A stretch of DNA of 21,595 nucleotides, from the NCBI GenBank assembly GCA_026770585.1, contig MU646314.1, positions 25,633-47,227 on the forward strand, written 5' to 3'. Origin of the DNA: Baffinella frigidus. Its lineage: Eukaryota; Cryptophyceae; Cryptomonadales; Baffinellaceae. The notes under the pieces are model-generated. The model was not told where the DNA came from and did not search any database. It worked only from the letters and a program-made list of their open reading frames with translations. This document shows positions 15,413 to 21,581 of this stretch, piece after piece. Position 1 is the stretch's first letter; every line of letters starts with the position of its first letter. The position numbers and the translations under genes are program-made.

Positions 15413-18400
15413 CATAAGTTGGTTGGTTACTTCGTTCCTTCCTTGATTATTTAGTTCGTAAGTTAGTAAGTCAGTAAGTTGGTGAGTCAGTCAGTGTTAG
15501 TTACTTAGTGAGTCAGTCAGTTATTTAGCAAGTTGGTCAGTGAGTGAGTGGGTGAGTCAGCAGGGCGGGGCGGGGCACGCGGCGAAGCTCCAGAGCGGGG
15601 TCTCCGCGCTAATCATCCAGGTCGACCCTAACCCATGTTTTGTTTTGGGCGGATCTCATACGAAAACGGTTTTGATTTAAAACCTTTGGGCAATGAAATT
15701 TACAACACACCATGATCTTTATTAGTATTATTAAAGCATTCGTGCAGTAATTTTCATTGAATCCTGGGGTTTTCAAACAAATCCGTTTTCATAGGAGATC
15801 AACCATGCGGTGGCGCAAGTACATAAATAAATAAACTAAATAAATAAATAACAATTGTGAACCTGAAACCCCCACTTGCTCAGGTGACGGCGACGCTGCG
15901 GAACCTGGGGGCGTCAGCAGGCCACCGCGACGAGTTCGTGCGCCACCACGTGGTCCGCCCCCCCCCTCCTATCCCCTAACCCATCAACCTTTTCCCCACT
16001 CCCGAAAGTAAACCCACCGTACCGTGTAGTAAAACCACCGTGCCGTGTAGTGAATCCCCCTCATCGTGTAGTAAAAAAAATAATGTCGTGTAGTTAAAAA
16101 AGAATTGTCGTGTAGTAAACCCTCATAACCTGTCACAGGTGCGGGAGCTTCTCGACGTGGCGCCGCAGTGGCTCGAAGACGCGGAGCTGCAGCTCAACAT
16201 CTCGCGCGTCCTCTCCAAGCTCTCGCTGGTGAGCATACCGAAGCCGGAATCCCGAAATTGCCGAAGCCAGGAACCCGAAATAGCGAAGCCAGAAACCCGA
16301 AATGCCGAAGCCAGAAACCCGGGAAATGAAATCCGAGACCCGAGATCCGAAACCCGGATAATAGAGCAAGTGTGGTGACGCGGAGTTGCAGCTCAACATC
16401 TCGCGCGAGCTTTCCGCAAGCTCTCGCTGGTCTCACTCGTGCAACCCGAAACCCGAAACCAGCCCAACTCTTCCTTTTCATCGCCAGAAATTTAGTTCAC
16501 ATAATGATTTATCGAACTCATCGATTCCGCGGATCACGGTAGTCCTACCGAGAAACCAACATCATTCATTTAATTTAATTTAATAATTTAATTTAATGAA
16601 ATTAATTCGATTGATTTCTGGCGGCACGCGGGCACCTCTCACCTATCCAGGGGGATGTTGGTTTCGCGGCAGGACCACCTTATTTTCCCGGGGCAGGTGC
16701 CCTCGTGCCGCCAGAAACCAATCGAATTAATTTCATTAAATTAAATTAAATTAAATGATTTCCCCGCGCTAGGTACCCGCGTGCCGCGAGGAGCTGCTCG
16801 CACAGCCCGACTTCCACGACACGGCCCTCCAGCTCATGCGCAGGTTGCGAGCCCCTCCCGCCCAATTTCATCGGGCCCCTTCATAGATTATATCTCAGAA
16901 AATGTCCATCTAAACTATTTCTGGTACAAATCGAATGGTTTTACAACTCTAAATGGGTTGTCAAGGCAGCTTGCCACAACACGGTCCTCCAGCTCATGCG
17001 CAGGTTGCGAGCCTTCCCCAGCCCCGAGGTGGGCCTGTCTGTCCCGAGGCGGGCCCATCTCTCCCGCGGCGGGCCTGTCACACTCCCCGTCCACTTTCAC
17101 GAGCGAGGGTTGACTTAACGGGGCGGTGTTTGTTCCGCGGAGGTGGCTACACCGGGCAGTGAACCCTCAGCCCTAAGCCCTGAACCGTCCCCGTCCGCTG
17201 CCCCTTCTGATTCGCGGGTTGGACGGGTCTGGCGCGGTTCATACAGTTCAATCTCGAAAAGGTGTTTCATGGGCCCGCCTCGGCAGCATATGTAAAAAGA
17301 ACGCTTGCTGGTCCCGCAGACACCAGGACGACCCACCAGCCCTGGCAGGTGGCCCAAATTGTGGTCTGGAGTTTGAGCCATTTTACCTTACAGGGGGGGT
17401 CGATTCGACCCCGCTGCAACTTAAGAAGTCGCAATCTTGGTGCAAAATCAACTTTTGGGATTTCTGTTCCAGAGCACAATTTAAGCACCCTCCAAGGGCT
17501 AGTGGACAGGGCGCTACCAGTGAACTGTTCTCGCTAACCCGCAGCTCCCAGACCCGAAACCAGCTGTGTAGGGCCGCTGGCGGAACCACCTACTTTTCGT
17601 GGCACCGGCCGTACCTTAAACCTTCACACGTCCCCGCAGGCACCAAGACGACAGGCCGCTACTCGTGCGGTGGCTGTTCGTGCTGGGGTCCGTCACGGCT
17701 GTGTCGGAGGACGTGAGAGTGGCAATCGCCGCAACACCCGACGCCCTCAGGTTCTCATCGCGTCACTCCACAGATTCTATCTCAGATTTCAGTGGGGCCT
17801 GCCGACAGGGGGGAAAGTTGACGGGATTTGTACTGCACACCCAGTATGTCAACTTAAGAATAGTCCGCCAGGCCATTTGGTCTCACGAGAACAGGAACCT
17901 GCCGCGACAAAGTTGACGGGGGCGGCAGGTTCCTGGTCGAGCCCCTGCGCACGCGTTAAGTTAACATACGGATGTGTGTCACGACGCCCTCAGGTTCTCA
18001 TCGCGTCACCCCATAGATTGATGCAGTCTCAGATTTCAGTGGGGCTTGGAGCCATTCTGCACATTTAGAGTTTTAGAACTCTTCGATTTGTACCAGAAAT
18101 CGTTGAGATGGACAGTTTCTGAGATAATCTATGAAGGGGCCCGATGAGTTCGTTCCCCGAATCCAGAGCGTCGAGTTGAGCATAGTTTGGAAGTGAGGAG
18201 AAGCTCTGGCCCATGGTAGAACCCCGTCAACTTTGTCCACACCTGTCAACTTTGTCCAAATTCGTCAACTTTGTCCAACCCCGTCAACTTTGTCGCGGCA
18301 GGTTCCTGGTCTCGCCACATTCATGAGACCAAATGGCCTGACGGACTATTCTTAAGTTGACATGATGGGTGTGTAGTACAAATCCCGTCAACTTTGTCCC

Positions 18401-18670
18401 CTGCCGGCAGGTTCCTGGTCGAGCCCCTGCGCACGCGTTAAGTTAACATACGGATGTGTGTCAAGTTGACAAATCGTCAACCTTGTCCTGCGTCCCTGCA
18501 GGTTCCTGGTCGAGCTCTTCGAGCGGAGCGTCGACGCCTTCATCCAGGAGGACGACGGGCCCGCCTCCGGATCCTCCGGAACCCACGGACCCGCCTCAGG
18601 AGCGCACGGGCCCGCCTCGGGAACCGCCGGGCCCGCCTCGGGACGAGATAGGCCCGCCTCGGGGGCTGTG

Positions 18671-18720
<50 letters not shown>

Positions 18721-21581
18721 GGGGGAGGTGCTGAAGGATCTGTTGGTGAAGCTTGTGCGGTTGCTCGCGCACCTCGCGATTTCCCCAGGTCTGGGGTTTA
18801 GGGTGCAGGTTGTAGGGTGTAGGGTGCAGGGTGCAAGATGTAGGGGGTGTAGGGTGCAGGGTGTAGGGTGCAGGGGTGCAGGGTGTAGGGGGTGCAGGGT
18901 GTAGGGTGCAGGGTGCAGGGTGCAGGGTGTAGGGGGTGTAGGGTGCAGGGTGTAGGGTGTAGGTTTAGGGTTTAGGGTTCGCGCACCTCGCCAGGTGCTT
19001 CACTCTTCAAAACATGCACGTTTTGATTTGTTAATTAACACAGTGGGATTTTTAACACATAGTGTGTTATTAAATATGCTCTTAACAAGTACGGCCTCAT
19101 CAAACACGTCATGCATATTTTGATTTGTTGATTGGCAAATAGTGTGGTATCAAATATGGTCTGAACACGTACGGCCTCGTCAAATACATGCCTAACATGT
19201 ATGTCCTCTACGAATATCGTCTTAACAAATATCAAACACAGAGCAAATGTGGTCTTTGTAACAATGCTGATTTGTAAAAACAATTTAGTTTTTAAAAATC
19301 GATTTAAAAACATCCCTGGGTGAGCAGACTTGTCCAACACCGTCTGAACAAGTATGGTCGTGAGAAATACTGTCTCAACAAATGCACCACGATCCCGGTC
19401 TCAACAAATGTTGACAAACGCAGACGTCGGGCCGGAGCTCGCGCGGCACAAGGGTCTCACAGGATTGTGTCCCTACTTATTTATGTTTATCAAGTATGGT
19501 CTTGTCATGTACCGTCCGAACCAGCATGGTGCTAGCAAATATGGTCTTGACAAATCGTGGGCACCCCGGCAGACGTCGGGCGTCTGCGCCCGCCGATACA
19601 CGATGCTTGTGGCAACCTCTGGGCGTCTGGCGTGCTCGTGAAACTCCCAACCCGCGGCGGCCCTGGTCGGATTTCTGCTCCGATCCAGCTCGGAGCTGGC
19701 ACGGCACACGGGTCTCACGGGGCTGATGCGCCTGCTCGACGCCCTCGACATTCTGAAAAATTCTTCTTATCACTTATCAAGGAGGTTCTCACCATGAACC
19801 GTCTTATAATACGCATCGTCTGGGGGAAAAAATGCCACTTGCTAACGGTCTTAGCAAATGTTGCTAACGGTCTCAGCAAAAGTTGTCATCTGTTAACGGT
19901 GTTGGCAAATGTTGACGACCACCCCGGCAGACGTGGGCCCGAATGCCGTAGGCCTAACTACCACATTTTTAGTCCATTACCCCATTAATATGGTCTCACC
20001 GAATGCACCGGTATGGGGTGAGCAGACGTCGGGCCGGAGCTGGCGCGCCACAAGGGTCTCACGGGCCTGATGCGCCTCCTCGACGCCCTCGACATGGACG
20101 CCGCGGAAGAGCTCCTCCTCAACGCGGTCTAACCCCGAAACCACATCGAAATGTTTATTTGTTTTAATCGAAATATTTATTTTTAATCGAAATGTTTATT
20201 TTTTTCTCTTCCCTCAATCCGAAACCCAGACCTTTTCTCTTCCGTAACCCCGAAAATCAAACCTAACCCCGAAACAAAGCCCCCGAAACCCTCTAACGGG
20301 CAAAGCCCCGAGAACCCCTCTTGACGGGCTGGATGCCCTCGACATGGACGCCGCGGAAGAGCTCCTCCTCGACGCGGTGAACATTAACCCCTAGACTGCC
20401 TCCTAACCCCTCAAACCCCTTACCTCCAACCCCTAACCTCAAACCCCTGAACTCCAACCCTCAACCCCAAACCCCAAACCGCTACCCCAGGTGTCGGCGC
20501 TCACGAACCTGTCATACTACCCCTCGGAATCCTCTGTCATCTGGGCGCGCCGCAGGTCCAGCCCCAAACCCTAAACCCCGAATCATAACCCCTACGCCCT
20601 AAACTTTCAACCCTACACCCAACCCTGCACCCTTGCACCCTGGTGCCCCTCTCTGGCGGCTAGCGCACGAATCGTTCTGGGTACTGACGCATTGTTGATC
20701 CCTCATCCCTCATCCATGATCCATGATCCATGATCCATGATCCTTGATCCCTGATCCTTGATCCCTGATCCTTGATCCCTGATCCTTGATCCCCCATCCC
20801 CAATCTCTAATCCCGCATCCCTAAACCCCAAACCCTAAACCCGAATCCCCACACGCAGCGAGCTGGTGGGGGCGCTGGGGTCGATGCTCTTCGCAGAGAA
20901 CCAGGAGGCTGTCCTCGAGGCCGCCCGCGCCTTCGGTCTGCCCCCCACGAAACACGAAACCCTAGAGCGCTATGCACCGAAGTTGGCCACATGAACCTTT
21001 GTTGAAACGGCAAACGTTGACTGTTCTGGTACAAGTTTTACCATTATTGGCATTATGTTTGCTCGGAGCGATGCTCTCCGCCTTCGGGGCCCCACCTGAC
21101 AACCCGAAACCCGAAACCCGTCCTGACACCGTAACCCCTGAATGCCTTGGGTGCCCACCCCCGCAACCCGAACCCCTGAACGCCTTCGGTGCCCACCCCC
21201 GCAACCCCAGACCCTAGCTCCTCGGGTTGCGCAACCCGGAACCCCAAACCCCGAACCCGGAAACCGGAACCCCGAACCCCGAACCCGGAAACCGGAAACC
21301 GGAACCCGGAACCATAACTCCCGGTATCTTCACTGAAGTGGAACCAGCTGATCTGTCCCCGCTGAGCGACCCCTGCTTCGTGCTGATGGCTCCAACGCCT
21401 TCCATCGCAGACACAGATCCGGCAGTGCGGGAGGACATCGGGGTGGCACAGACTCTTCAAGTCCTCACGCGCTGATCTGTCCCCTCTCTCTCCGCAGGGA
21501 ACCTCTCGCAGAATCACTAATGGCTCCAACTGCTTCGTTCGCAGGGAACCTCTCCTGGGATCCGGCGGTGCGCGAGGATAG
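9750..21581 (+). CDS. ARMC2: ARMC2, armadillo repeat-containing protein 2 (17 exons seen, 3' partial)
   Basis: Exons: 9750-10215, 10464-10834, 11479-11556, 12303-12370, 12845-12924, 13833-13892, 14632-14714, 15225-15281, 15884-15949 (or -15952), 16139-16228, 16773-16843, 17640-17750, 18502-18788, 20026-20126, 20491-20555, 20859-20935, 21545-21581. Phases agree at every junction, giving about 722 codons. The family is recognised from the N-terminal SIADTIANARASLKNPSRPF followed by TPADPQRRL, and from armadillo signatures in order: NLLAVSKLLFRLSK, WLFVLGSVTAVSED, LVKLVRLLAHLAISP, VSALTNLSYYPSESS, EAARAFG and NLSWDPAVRED. ARMC2 is known as a cytoplasmic/ciliary adaptor that carries radial spokes into the flagellum by intraflagellar transport; loss gives spoke-deficient, immotile flagella. 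The C-terminal ~100 residues expected for the family lie beyond the window. Exon 13 is expanded by PASG repeats and a poly-Gly tract. Confidence 0.92.
10464..10834 (+). CDS. ARMC2: ARMC2 exon 2
   Basis: The acceptor is GCGCGCAG. The exon encodes an Arg/Glu-rich linker, then SIQEQLANLLAASG, a Gly/Ala-rich loop, CDAICALLPDAASAKALG and LESKDPETLFKLAK, the start of the armadillo region. The donor GT at 10835 is followed directly by the left end of an AAGTTGAC element. Confidence 0.88.
10837..10971 (+). mobile_element. AAGTTGAC-family TIR element at ARMC2 donor
   Basis: 135 bases bounded by CTAGCTCTGCCTC and GAGACAGAGCTAG. It starts two bases into ARMC2 intron 2 (AAG|GT then CTAG). It has no coding capacity, so it is non-autonomous. 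Its inner AAGTTGAC motifs are degraded. Confidence 0.75.
11011..11318. repeat. Foldback, CTCAGAAATGTCC family
   Basis: Arms ATAATCAATCTCAGAAATGT... and the mirror ...GACAGTTCCTGAGATTAATT, 37-39 bases each. Relatives occur at 5060-5120, 5230-5290, 6305-6440, 16870-16960 and 18010-18150. Confidence 0.78.
11479..11556 (+). CDS. ARMC2: ARMC2 exon 3 (apparent GC donor)
   Basis: Twenty-six codons (VILRVTKGGANLLAVSKL, then LFRLSKTQ), phase 0. The expected donor position reads CAG|GCAAAC, so this would be a GC-AG intron. The bases after the junction also resemble the start of exon 4, and the next GT is far off, so no ordinary donor is available. Confidence 0.8.
11983..12070 (+). pseudogene. Two echoes of ARMC2 exon 4
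   Basis: A short fragment at 11983-12003 is followed by a long one at 12019-12070 with acceptor CCAG and open frame ANDALLRRQGLYEAFLET; no donor follows. Confidence 0.65.
12303..12370 (+). CDS. ARMC2: ARMC2 exon 4
   Basis: It encodes ANDALLLREGLCEAVLEALG then TA plus two bases, with acceptor CCCGCAG and donor GTCTGT. A diverged open copy lies upstream at 12019-12070. Confidence 0.85.
12614..12782. repeat. Foldback, GTGTAGTAAATTT core family
   Basis: Outer arms CAGGCATTTGATTTAGATGC and mirror, inner arms GAAATTTACTACAC/GTGTAGTGAATTTC. Closest to the copy at 7996-8161. It ends about 60 bases before ARMC2 exon 5. Confidence 0.82.
12845..12924 (+). CDS. ARMC2: ARMC2 exon 5
   Basis: The acceptor GGGGCAG is chosen over the CAG fifteen bases earlier because it alone fits the exon 4 phase. 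The exon encodes LESVLGHISRESDTVELELD then AAQFLA plus one base. A 3' copy follows an inserted element at 13258-13306. Confidence 0.85.
13119..13257 (+). mobile_element. AAGTTGAC-family TIR element, complete copy
   Basis: 139 bases with ends CTAGCGCTGCCTCA and TGAGACAGAGCTAG (12 of 14 pair) and inner GCAAGTTGAC...GTCAACGTTGG. It is the best full-length copy. Its right CTAG is directly followed by the exon 5 echo. Confidence 0.8.
13258..13306 (+). pseudogene. Echo of ARMC2 exon 5 next to an element end
   Basis: It reads KSDTVELELGAAQFLA, starting directly after the terminal CTAG of the TIR element. Four of the differences from exon 5 are synonymous; the donor GT is lost (CAGATT). Confidence 0.7.
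13326..13528. repeat. Nested foldback
   Basis: Outer arms CCACTCGAGGCTAGAA/TTCTAGTCTCGAGTGG, middle arms AGTGGGG/CCCCACT, and a central near-perfect palindrome GGTCGCGTTACTGCGGGATA with its mirror at 13392-13439. Confidence 0.82.
13529..13668 (-). mobile_element. AAGTTGAC-family TIR element, reverse copy
   Basis: 140 bases, ends GAAGCTCTGTCTC and GAGGCAAAGCTAG, inner motifs intact. It abuts the foldback at 13326-13528. Confidence 0.78.
13707..14212 (+). repeat. Echoes of ARMC2 exon 6 flanking the exon
   Basis: Within this span, 13707-13723 copies the exon 6 start (GILKSF after GGCAG), while 14013-14048 and 14181-14212 copy its end (SEPSRAALVAAG, with GCAG|GTCTG donor). The true exon is 13833-13892. 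Confidence 0.65.
13833..13892 (+). CDS. ARMC2: ARMC2 exon 6
   Basis: It encodes G/VLKNASADSEPSRAALVAA plus one base, an armadillo helix with the typical LKN..A pattern. The acceptor is CACCAG and the donor GTCTCA. Copies of its start (13707-13723) and of its end (14013-14048, 14181-14212) flank it. Confidence 0.85.
14299..14540 (+). repeat. Echoes of ARMC2 exon 7 upstream of the exon
   Basis: Copies of GCAG plus the exon 7 start lie at 14299 (weak), 14392-14432 (GTMKLLAQWLPRVL) and 14498-14540 (with an in-frame TGA). Each is preceded by CCGCTCTAAACC-like intron sequence repeated with it. Confidence 0.65.
14632..14714 (+). CDS. ARMC2: ARMC2 exon 7
   Basis: It encodes GGVKLLAQWLHAMVVLRHDT then LRAQAGLQ, phase 0 at CAG|GTTAAC. 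It is the only full-length copy among five; the others carry stops or lack one splice site. Confidence 0.85.
14830..14914 (+). repeat. Hairpin plus 3' echo of ARMC2 exon 7
   Basis: CCATGGTCGTT at 14830 pairs with AACGACCATGG ending at 14872. The right arm runs straight into a near-perfect copy of the exon 7 end (MVVLRHDTLRAQAGQQ) with donor GTTGCC. Confidence 0.65.
14925..15055 (+). repeat. CCCTACA/CCCCACA 7-base array
   Basis: About 18 units with runs of TACACCC and CACACCC. Confidence 0.92.
15225..15281 (+). CDS. ARMC2: ARMC2 exon 8
   Basis: Nineteen codons, GGAGRAAKLQSGVSALLIQ, phase 0 at both ends, with a strong CTCTTGTTTGCAG acceptor and GTGCCT donor. A second intact copy lies 282 bases downstream. 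Confidence 0.85.
15366..15559 (+). repeat. Drifting tetranucleotide tract
   Basis: (TTAC)n changes gradually into GTTAGTAAGTCAG and TGAGTGAGTGGG units between exon 8 and exon 8b. Confidence 0.85.
15564..15620 (+). CDS. ARMC2: Candidate alternative ARMC2 exon 8b
   Basis: This is a full-length second copy of exon 8 (19 codons, phase 0) with acceptor CAG and donor GTCGAC. Of six base differences, four are synonymous and two are conservative (R to H, L to I). It could replace exon 8 or add 19 residues without changing frame. It may also be a recent duplicate that is not spliced. Confidence 0.5.
15652..15800. repeat. Foldback, GTGTAGTAAATTT core family
   Basis: Outer arms GATCTCATACGAAAACGG and mirror, inner ATGAAATTTACAACAC/GTGCAGTAATTTTCAT. 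It lies just after candidate exon 8b. Confidence 0.8.
15884..15949 (+). CDS. ARMC2: ARMC2 exon 9
   Basis: It encodes VTATLRNLGASAGHRDEFVR then HH. The donor is either at 15950 (GTGGTC) or three bases later (GTCCGC, adding Val); both keep frame. The acceptor is TGCTCAG. Confidence 0.82.
16018..16122 (+). repeat. Tandem GTGTAGTAAA units
   Basis: Five units of CCGTGTAGTAAAACCAC type. The unit equals the inner arm of the foldback family above. Confidence 0.7.
16139..16228 (+). CDS. ARMC2: ARMC2 exon 10
   Basis: Thirty codons, VRELLDVAPQWLEDAEL then QLNISRVLSKLSL, phase 0, acceptor GTCACAG and donor GTGAGC. A frameshifted copy of its second half lies at 16377-16429. Confidence 0.87.
16377..16429 (+). 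pseudogene. Echo of ARMC2 exon 10 end
   Basis: It reads DAELQLNISREL, then a two-base insertion shifts the frame; it ends at CTG|GTCTCA like the true exon. Confidence 0.65.
16565..16757. repeat. Large foldback before ARMC2 exon 11
   Basis: Arms of about 60 bases: (ATTTA)n, GAAATTAATTCGATTGATTT, CTGGCGGCACGCGGGCACCT and their mirror. The right arm ends 16 bases before the exon 11 acceptor, so its T-poor tract replaces the usual pyrimidine run. Confidence 0.8.
16773..16843 (+). CDS. ARMC2: ARMC2 exon 11
   Basis: It encodes VPACREELLAQPDFHDTALQ then LMR plus two bases. The acceptor is GCGCTAG, right after a large foldback, and the donor is GTTGCG. A copy of its end lies at 16972-17003. Confidence 0.85.
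16972..17003 (+). pseudogene. Echo of ARMC2 exon 11 end
   Basis: A near copy of the last 32 bases of exon 11 including the CGCAG|GTTGCGAGCC donor, placed after a foldback-family fragment. Confidence 0.65.
17320..17340 (+). pseudogene. Echo of ARMC2 exon 12 start
   Basis: CCCGCAG followed by ACACCAGGACGACCCACC resembles the exon 12 start (GCACCAAGACGACAGG). Confidence 0.45.
17640..17750 (+). CDS. ARMC2: ARMC2 exon 12
   Basis: It encodes HQDDRPLLVRWLFVLGSVTA, VSEDVRVAIAA and TPDAL, an armadillo repeat matching the FxLGNLTA signature of the family. The acceptor is CCCCGCAG and the donor GTTCTC. Fragments of both its ends are repeated nearby (17320-17340, 17983-18010). Confidence 0.9.
17812..17875 (-). 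mobile_element. AAGTTGAC-family core fragment
   Basis: Inner part AAAGTTGACGGGATTTGTAC...GTCAACTTAAGAATAGTCC without terminal repeats. A plus-orientation counterpart lies at 18330-18400. Confidence 0.6.
17921..17980 (+). repeat. 58-base direct repeat, copy 1, with exon 13 start
   Basis: GGCAG|GTTCCTGGTCGAG as in exon 13, then CCCCTGCGCACGCG and a common tail. The same block recurs at 18405-18463. At 17892 its first 13 bases also occur inverted, giving a hairpin around an AAGTTGAC fragment. Confidence 0.75.
17983..18015 (+). repeat. Echo of ARMC2 exon 12 donor junction
   Basis: It repeats the last 11 bases of exon 12 and about 20 bases of the following intron almost exactly (CGACGCCCTCAG|GTTCTCATC). 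Confidence 0.65.
18001..18150 (+). repeat. CTCAGAAATGTCC family copy
   Basis: Ends CCCATAGATTGATGCAGTCTC and GAGATAATCTATGAAGGGG form imperfect inverted arms. Partial copies: 17765-17795, and inverted at 16870-16960. Confidence 0.72.
18224..18400 (+). repeat. Short GTCAACTTTGTCC tandem and element fragment
   Basis: Four units of the form CCGTCAACTTTGTCCA at 18224-18296, then a partial AAGTTGAC element to 18400. The unit equals one inner arm of the element, so it appears to have been amplified on its own. Confidence 0.7.
18405..18463 (+). repeat. 58-base direct repeat, copy 2, with exon 13 start
   Basis: Nearly identical to 17921-17980; it lies 40 bases before the true exon 13 acceptor and carries a competing GGCAG|GTTCCTGG acceptor. 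Confidence 0.75.
18502..18788 (+). CDS. ARMC2: ARMC2 exon 13 with PASG and poly-Gly expansion
   Basis: The exon encodes FLVELFERSVDAFIQEDD, then five GPASG-type repeats, then a run of about 15 Gly encoded by an almost unbroken run of about 45 G, then VLKDLLVKLVRLLAHLAISP. The flanking armadillo sequence stays in frame across the tract at the length given. This low-complexity insert sits in the loop before the helix and is not typical of the family; its length is probably unstable or mis-assembled. Confidence 0.85.
18791..18982 (+). repeat. GTGTAGGGTGCAGG array
   Basis: Seven-base GGGTGTA/GGGTGCA units just after the exon 13 donor. It is G-rich on the sense strand, unlike the other arrays in ARMC2. 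Confidence 0.9.
19424..19467 (+). pseudogene. Echo of ARMC2 exon 14 start
   Basis: After CGCAG it reads VGPELARHKGLTGL with five synonymous and no replacement differences over these codons, then diverges. Confidence 0.7.
19690..19753 (+). pseudogene. Echo of ARMC2 exon 14 middle
   Basis: It reads SELARHTGLTGLMRLLDALD, with four synonymous and three replacement differences; no splice sites. Confidence 0.7.
20026..20126 (+). CDS. ARMC2: ARMC2 exon 14
   Basis: It encodes VGPELARHKGLTGLMRLLDA, LDMDAAEELLLNA, phase 0, with acceptor AGCAG and donor GTCTAA. This is the only complete copy; three diverged copies lie at 19424-19467, 19690-19753 and 20325-20376. Confidence 0.87.
20325..20376 (+). pseudogene. 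Echo of ARMC2 exon 14 end
   Basis: It reads LDALDMDAAEELLLDA with donor GTGAAC, only one base different from exon 14 in the last 14 codons, and no acceptor. Confidence 0.7.
20491..20555 (+). CDS. ARMC2: ARMC2 exon 15
   Basis: It encodes VSALTNLSYYPSESSVIWAR then R plus two bases, the conserved TLxNLSYY armadillo signature. The acceptor is TACCCCAG and the donor GTCCAG. No echo was seen for this exon. Confidence 0.9.
20696..20812 (+). repeat. TGATCCNT tandem tract
   Basis: TGATCCATGATCC changing to TGATCCCTGATCCT units in ARMC2 intron 15. Confidence 0.92.
20859..20935 (+). CDS. ARMC2: ARMC2 exon 16
   Basis: It encodes ELVGALGSMLFAENQEAVLE then AARAF plus one base, with acceptor ACGCAG and donor GTCTGC. 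Confidence 0.87.
21080..21320 (+). repeat. AACCCGAAACCGG degenerate tract
   Basis: CCGAACCC/GGAAACC units. Two copies of a GCCTTGGGTGCCCACCCCCG block (21142, 21182) may be weak echoes of the exon 16 end (GCCTTCGGTCTGCC). Confidence 0.75.
21411..21512 (+). repeat. Split echoes of ARMC2 exon 17
   Basis: 21411-21440 reads DPAVREDI after ATCGCAG; 21498-21512 reads GNLSQ after CCGCAG. Together they cover the exon 17 content that is contiguous at 21545-21581. Confidence 0.65.
21545..21581 (+). CDS. ARMC2: ARMC2 exon 17 (last in window)
   Basis: It completes G then encodes NLSWDPAVRED, acceptor GTTCGCAG and donor GTAAAG. The gene continues beyond the window. Copies of its two halves lie just upstream (21498-21512, 21411-21440). 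Confidence 0.82.

Larger units (their letters stand above)
19060..20020 (+). repeat. Degenerate GGTCTNAACAAATATG units
   Basis: Units of roughly 22-24 bases (AATATGGTCTTAACAAGTAC and variants) are spread over ARMC2 intron 13, interrupted by exon 14 echoes. Confidence 0.65.

Noticed and set aside
17270-17345. Resemblance to U6 snRNA (CTCGGCAGCATATGTAAAAAG and a later GGTCCCGCAGACACCAGGACG)
   Set aside because: Only short patches match, the invariant ACAGAGA box is missing, and the second patch is better explained as an echo of ARMC2 exon 12.
18454-18734. Two Arg- or Pro-rich frames across exon 13
   Set aside because: They are shadows; the third frame joins in phase to exon 12 and to the armadillo helix after the poly-Gly tract.
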